From the NCBI GenBank assembly GCA_019234175.1, contig JAFALP010000256.1:1-8736 (forward strand): 8,736 nucleotides of DNA. The letters run 5' to 3'. The position numbers and the translations under genes are program-made. The DNA is from Actinomycetota bacterium. Its GTDB lineage: Bacteria > Actinomycetota > Thermoleophilia > Gaiellales > Gaiellaceae. The notes beneath the pieces are model-generated. The model ran no database searches, had not been told where the DNA came from, and saw only the letters and a program-made list of their open reading frames with translations. Positions 8,079 to 8,736 of the stretch are shown one piece after another. Each line of letters begins with the position of its first letter. Within the stretch, counting starts at the first letter, position 1.

Positions 8079-8437
8079 GCGAGCACGTCCTCATGGTTGT
8101 GCACGCACAGCCATTCACTGCCGCGCCGCCGCCAGACGCTCGTGTTGCGGACGCGCATGTCGCCGCCGACGGTGAGGAGGTGGCGGACGAGCGCCGTATC
8201 GCCCCAGACGTCGATCACCGGGTCGGAGGCCTCGATGGACGCGGGCGGCTCGCCGGGCGGGCGCCGGCCGCGGAGCGCGTCCAGCTCCGCCCTGCCGCGG
8301 ACGAGGCGGGGCTCGGAGGAGTCCCAGATGGTCGCGTCCGGATGAAGATGGGAGTCGATCCGCGTTCGGTCGCCGGCGAGGAAGGCGGCGTAGATGTCGT
8401 TCACCGCCGACCAGATCGCCTGCTCGTCCCCGTCCAC
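8075..8437 (-). CDS. NTF2-like / SnoaL-like (DUF4440-type) small protein
   Basis: A 120-residue cone-shaped NTF2-fold protein by pattern. It has an N-terminal helix EQAIWSAVNDIYAAFLAGD (5-23) followed by RIDSHLHPDATIWDSS (26-41), a middle variable stretch, then strands VIDVWGDTALVRHLLTV (74-90), RVRNTSVWRRRGSEWLCVHNHEDV (95-118). This matches SnoaL-like/nuclear transport factor 2 family proteins, which range from isomerases and dehydratases to ligand-binding proteins. H30, H32, H113 and H115 line up with regions that often face the pocket, but the activity is unknown. GTG 8437 is preferred over ATG 8461: the fold begins right after it, and a TACGAT box lies exactly six bases upstream, fitting a leaderless mRNA. 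It is the first gene of the four-gene minus-strand operon. Confidence 0.82.
   Translation of the reverse strand: MDGDEQAIWSAVNDIYAAFLAGDRTRIDSHLHPDATIWDSSEPRLVRGRAELDALRGRRPPGEPPASIEASDPVIDVWGDTALVRHLLTVGGDMRVRNTSVWRRRGSEWLCVHNHEDVLA
8087..8092 (-). promoter_or_regulatory. Ribosome binding site for the TIGR04076-like gene
   Basis: GAGGAC on the minus strand, inside the end of the NTF2-like gene, lies eight bases before the GTG at 8078. It supports that start over the ATG three codons downstream, whose only upstream GGAG directly abuts the codon. Confidence 0.5.
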
Positions 8438-8443
8438 CCGACG

Positions 8444-8449
8444 ATCGTA
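8444..8449 (-). promoter_or_regulatory. Candidate -10 box, leaderless promoter of the NTF2-like gene
   Basis: TACGAT on the minus strand (8449-8444) is followed by six bases and then the GTG at 8437. Extended to TACGATCG, it is identical to the box before the RidA-family gene at the other end of the window. No -35-like sequence lies upstream. It would drive the four-gene minus-strand operon. Confidence 0.45.
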
Positions 8450-8453
8450 TTCT
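8448..8453 (+). promoter_or_regulatory. Candidate -10 box, leaderless promoter of uxaC
   Basis: TATTCT (TAnnnT form, four of six bases of TATAAT) is followed by six bases and then the ATG at 8460, predicting transcription from the start codon itself. There is no plus-strand Shine-Dalgarno before the ATG, which agrees with a leaderless mRNA. The hexamer overlaps the opposing -10 box by two bases, so the two promoters may exclude each other. Confidence 0.45.
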
Positions 8454-8459
8454 CCTCGC

Positions 8460-8736
8460 ATGCGGGCCGACCGGTACATCGACGGGCCGCCGCTCGGCCT
8501 CGACCTGTACCGCGAGGTGGCGGACCTCCCGATCGTCAGCCCGCACGGGCACATCCCGGTCGAGCTCTTCGCCGAGCCGGGCGCGCGCCTCGAGCCGCCG
8601 GGACGTCTCTTCGTCGGCGCCGACCACTACGTCGTGCGGATGCTCTACTCGCAGGGCACTCCGCTGGAGCGGATCTACGGCGCGGAAGACCGCGACCTGT
8701 GGAACCTCCTCGTCGACAACGTCCGGCTGTTCGACC
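8460..8736 (+). CDS. uxaC: Glucuronate (uronate) isomerase, N-terminal part (cut by window edge)
   Basis: The first 92 codons match uronate isomerase, the amidohydrolase-superfamily enzyme that converts D-glucuronate to D-fructuronate (or galacturonate to tagaturonate) in the cytosol at the start of hexuronate breakdown. Evidence is the N-terminal YREVADLPIVSPHGHIP (17-33), holding the HxH metal-site pair (H29, H31), and the family-specific ADHYVVRMLYSQGTPLERIYG (55-75), followed by the DLWNLLVDNVRLF helix (79-91). The remaining catalytic residues lie beyond the right edge, so completeness is unknown. The ATG overlaps, on the other strand, an alternative ATG of the NTF2-like gene. Only 22 bases separate it from the preferred GTG of that gene. 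A uronate pathway may continue to the right. Confidence 0.85.
   Translation, partial: MRADRYIDGPPLGLDLYREVADLPIVSPHGHIPVELFAEPGARLEPPGRLFVGADHYVVRMLYSQGTPLERIYGAEDRDLWNLLVDNVRLFD

Noticed and set aside
8438..8461. ATG at 8461 as the start of the NTF2-like gene
   Set aside because: It would add MRGEYDRR, outside the fold, and overlap uxaC by two bases. The GTG at 8437 has a -10 box at leaderless distance, whereas the ATG has none.

Overview
The window is very GC-rich, with G or C in almost every third codon position. It is densely packed: neighbouring same-strand genes overlap by 1 or 4 bases, GTG starts are common, and several starts look leaderless. Together with an F420-type luciferase-like oxidoreductase, this suggests a free-living high-GC actinobacterium, possibly from the Thermoleophilia/Gaiella side. 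The lineage is an inference; no rRNA or marker gene is present. I see no tRNA, rRNA, CRISPR array, insertion sequence or phage gene.

Layout. (1) 1-232, minus: the N-terminal 77 codons of a RidA/YjgF-family protein, cut by the left edge. (2) 233-343: a short divergent control region with candidate -10 boxes facing both ways and a 14-bp GC-only palindrome. (3) 344-5767, plus: a complete peptide-class ABC importer in the order permease, permease, ATPase, ATPase, binding protein (dppB-C-D-F-A type). The first four genes are linked by 4-base overlaps. The binding-protein gene comes last, behind a 36-base gap with a candidate internal promoter, a 14-bp AT-rich palindrome at the predicted transcription start, and the strongest ribosome binding site in the window. 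(4) 5768-8437, minus: four coupled genes, transcribed in the order NTF2/SnoaL-like protein, TIGR04076-like small protein, Mer-type (F420) luciferase-like oxidoreductase, M24 Xaa-Pro-type metallopeptidase. The last stop codon abuts the binding-protein stop with no base between. (5) 8438-8459: a 22-base divergent spacer with two overlapping -10-like boxes, each six bases from a start codon. (6) 8460-8736, plus: the first 92 codons of a glucuronate (uronate) isomerase, cut by the right edge.

How the parts may work together (inference). The importer would bring in a small peptide or peptide-like compound. The M24 enzyme would hydrolyse a peptide or C-N bond, the RidA-like protein would remove reactive enamine/imine intermediates, and the oxidoreductase would carry out a flavin or F420 redox step. 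The uronate isomerase suggests sugar-acid catabolism next door. Individual families are recognised with good confidence. The substrate, and whether the convergent and divergent blocks form one pathway, cannot be read from the sequence. The least understood part is the four-gene minus-strand operon with its TIGR04076-like member.
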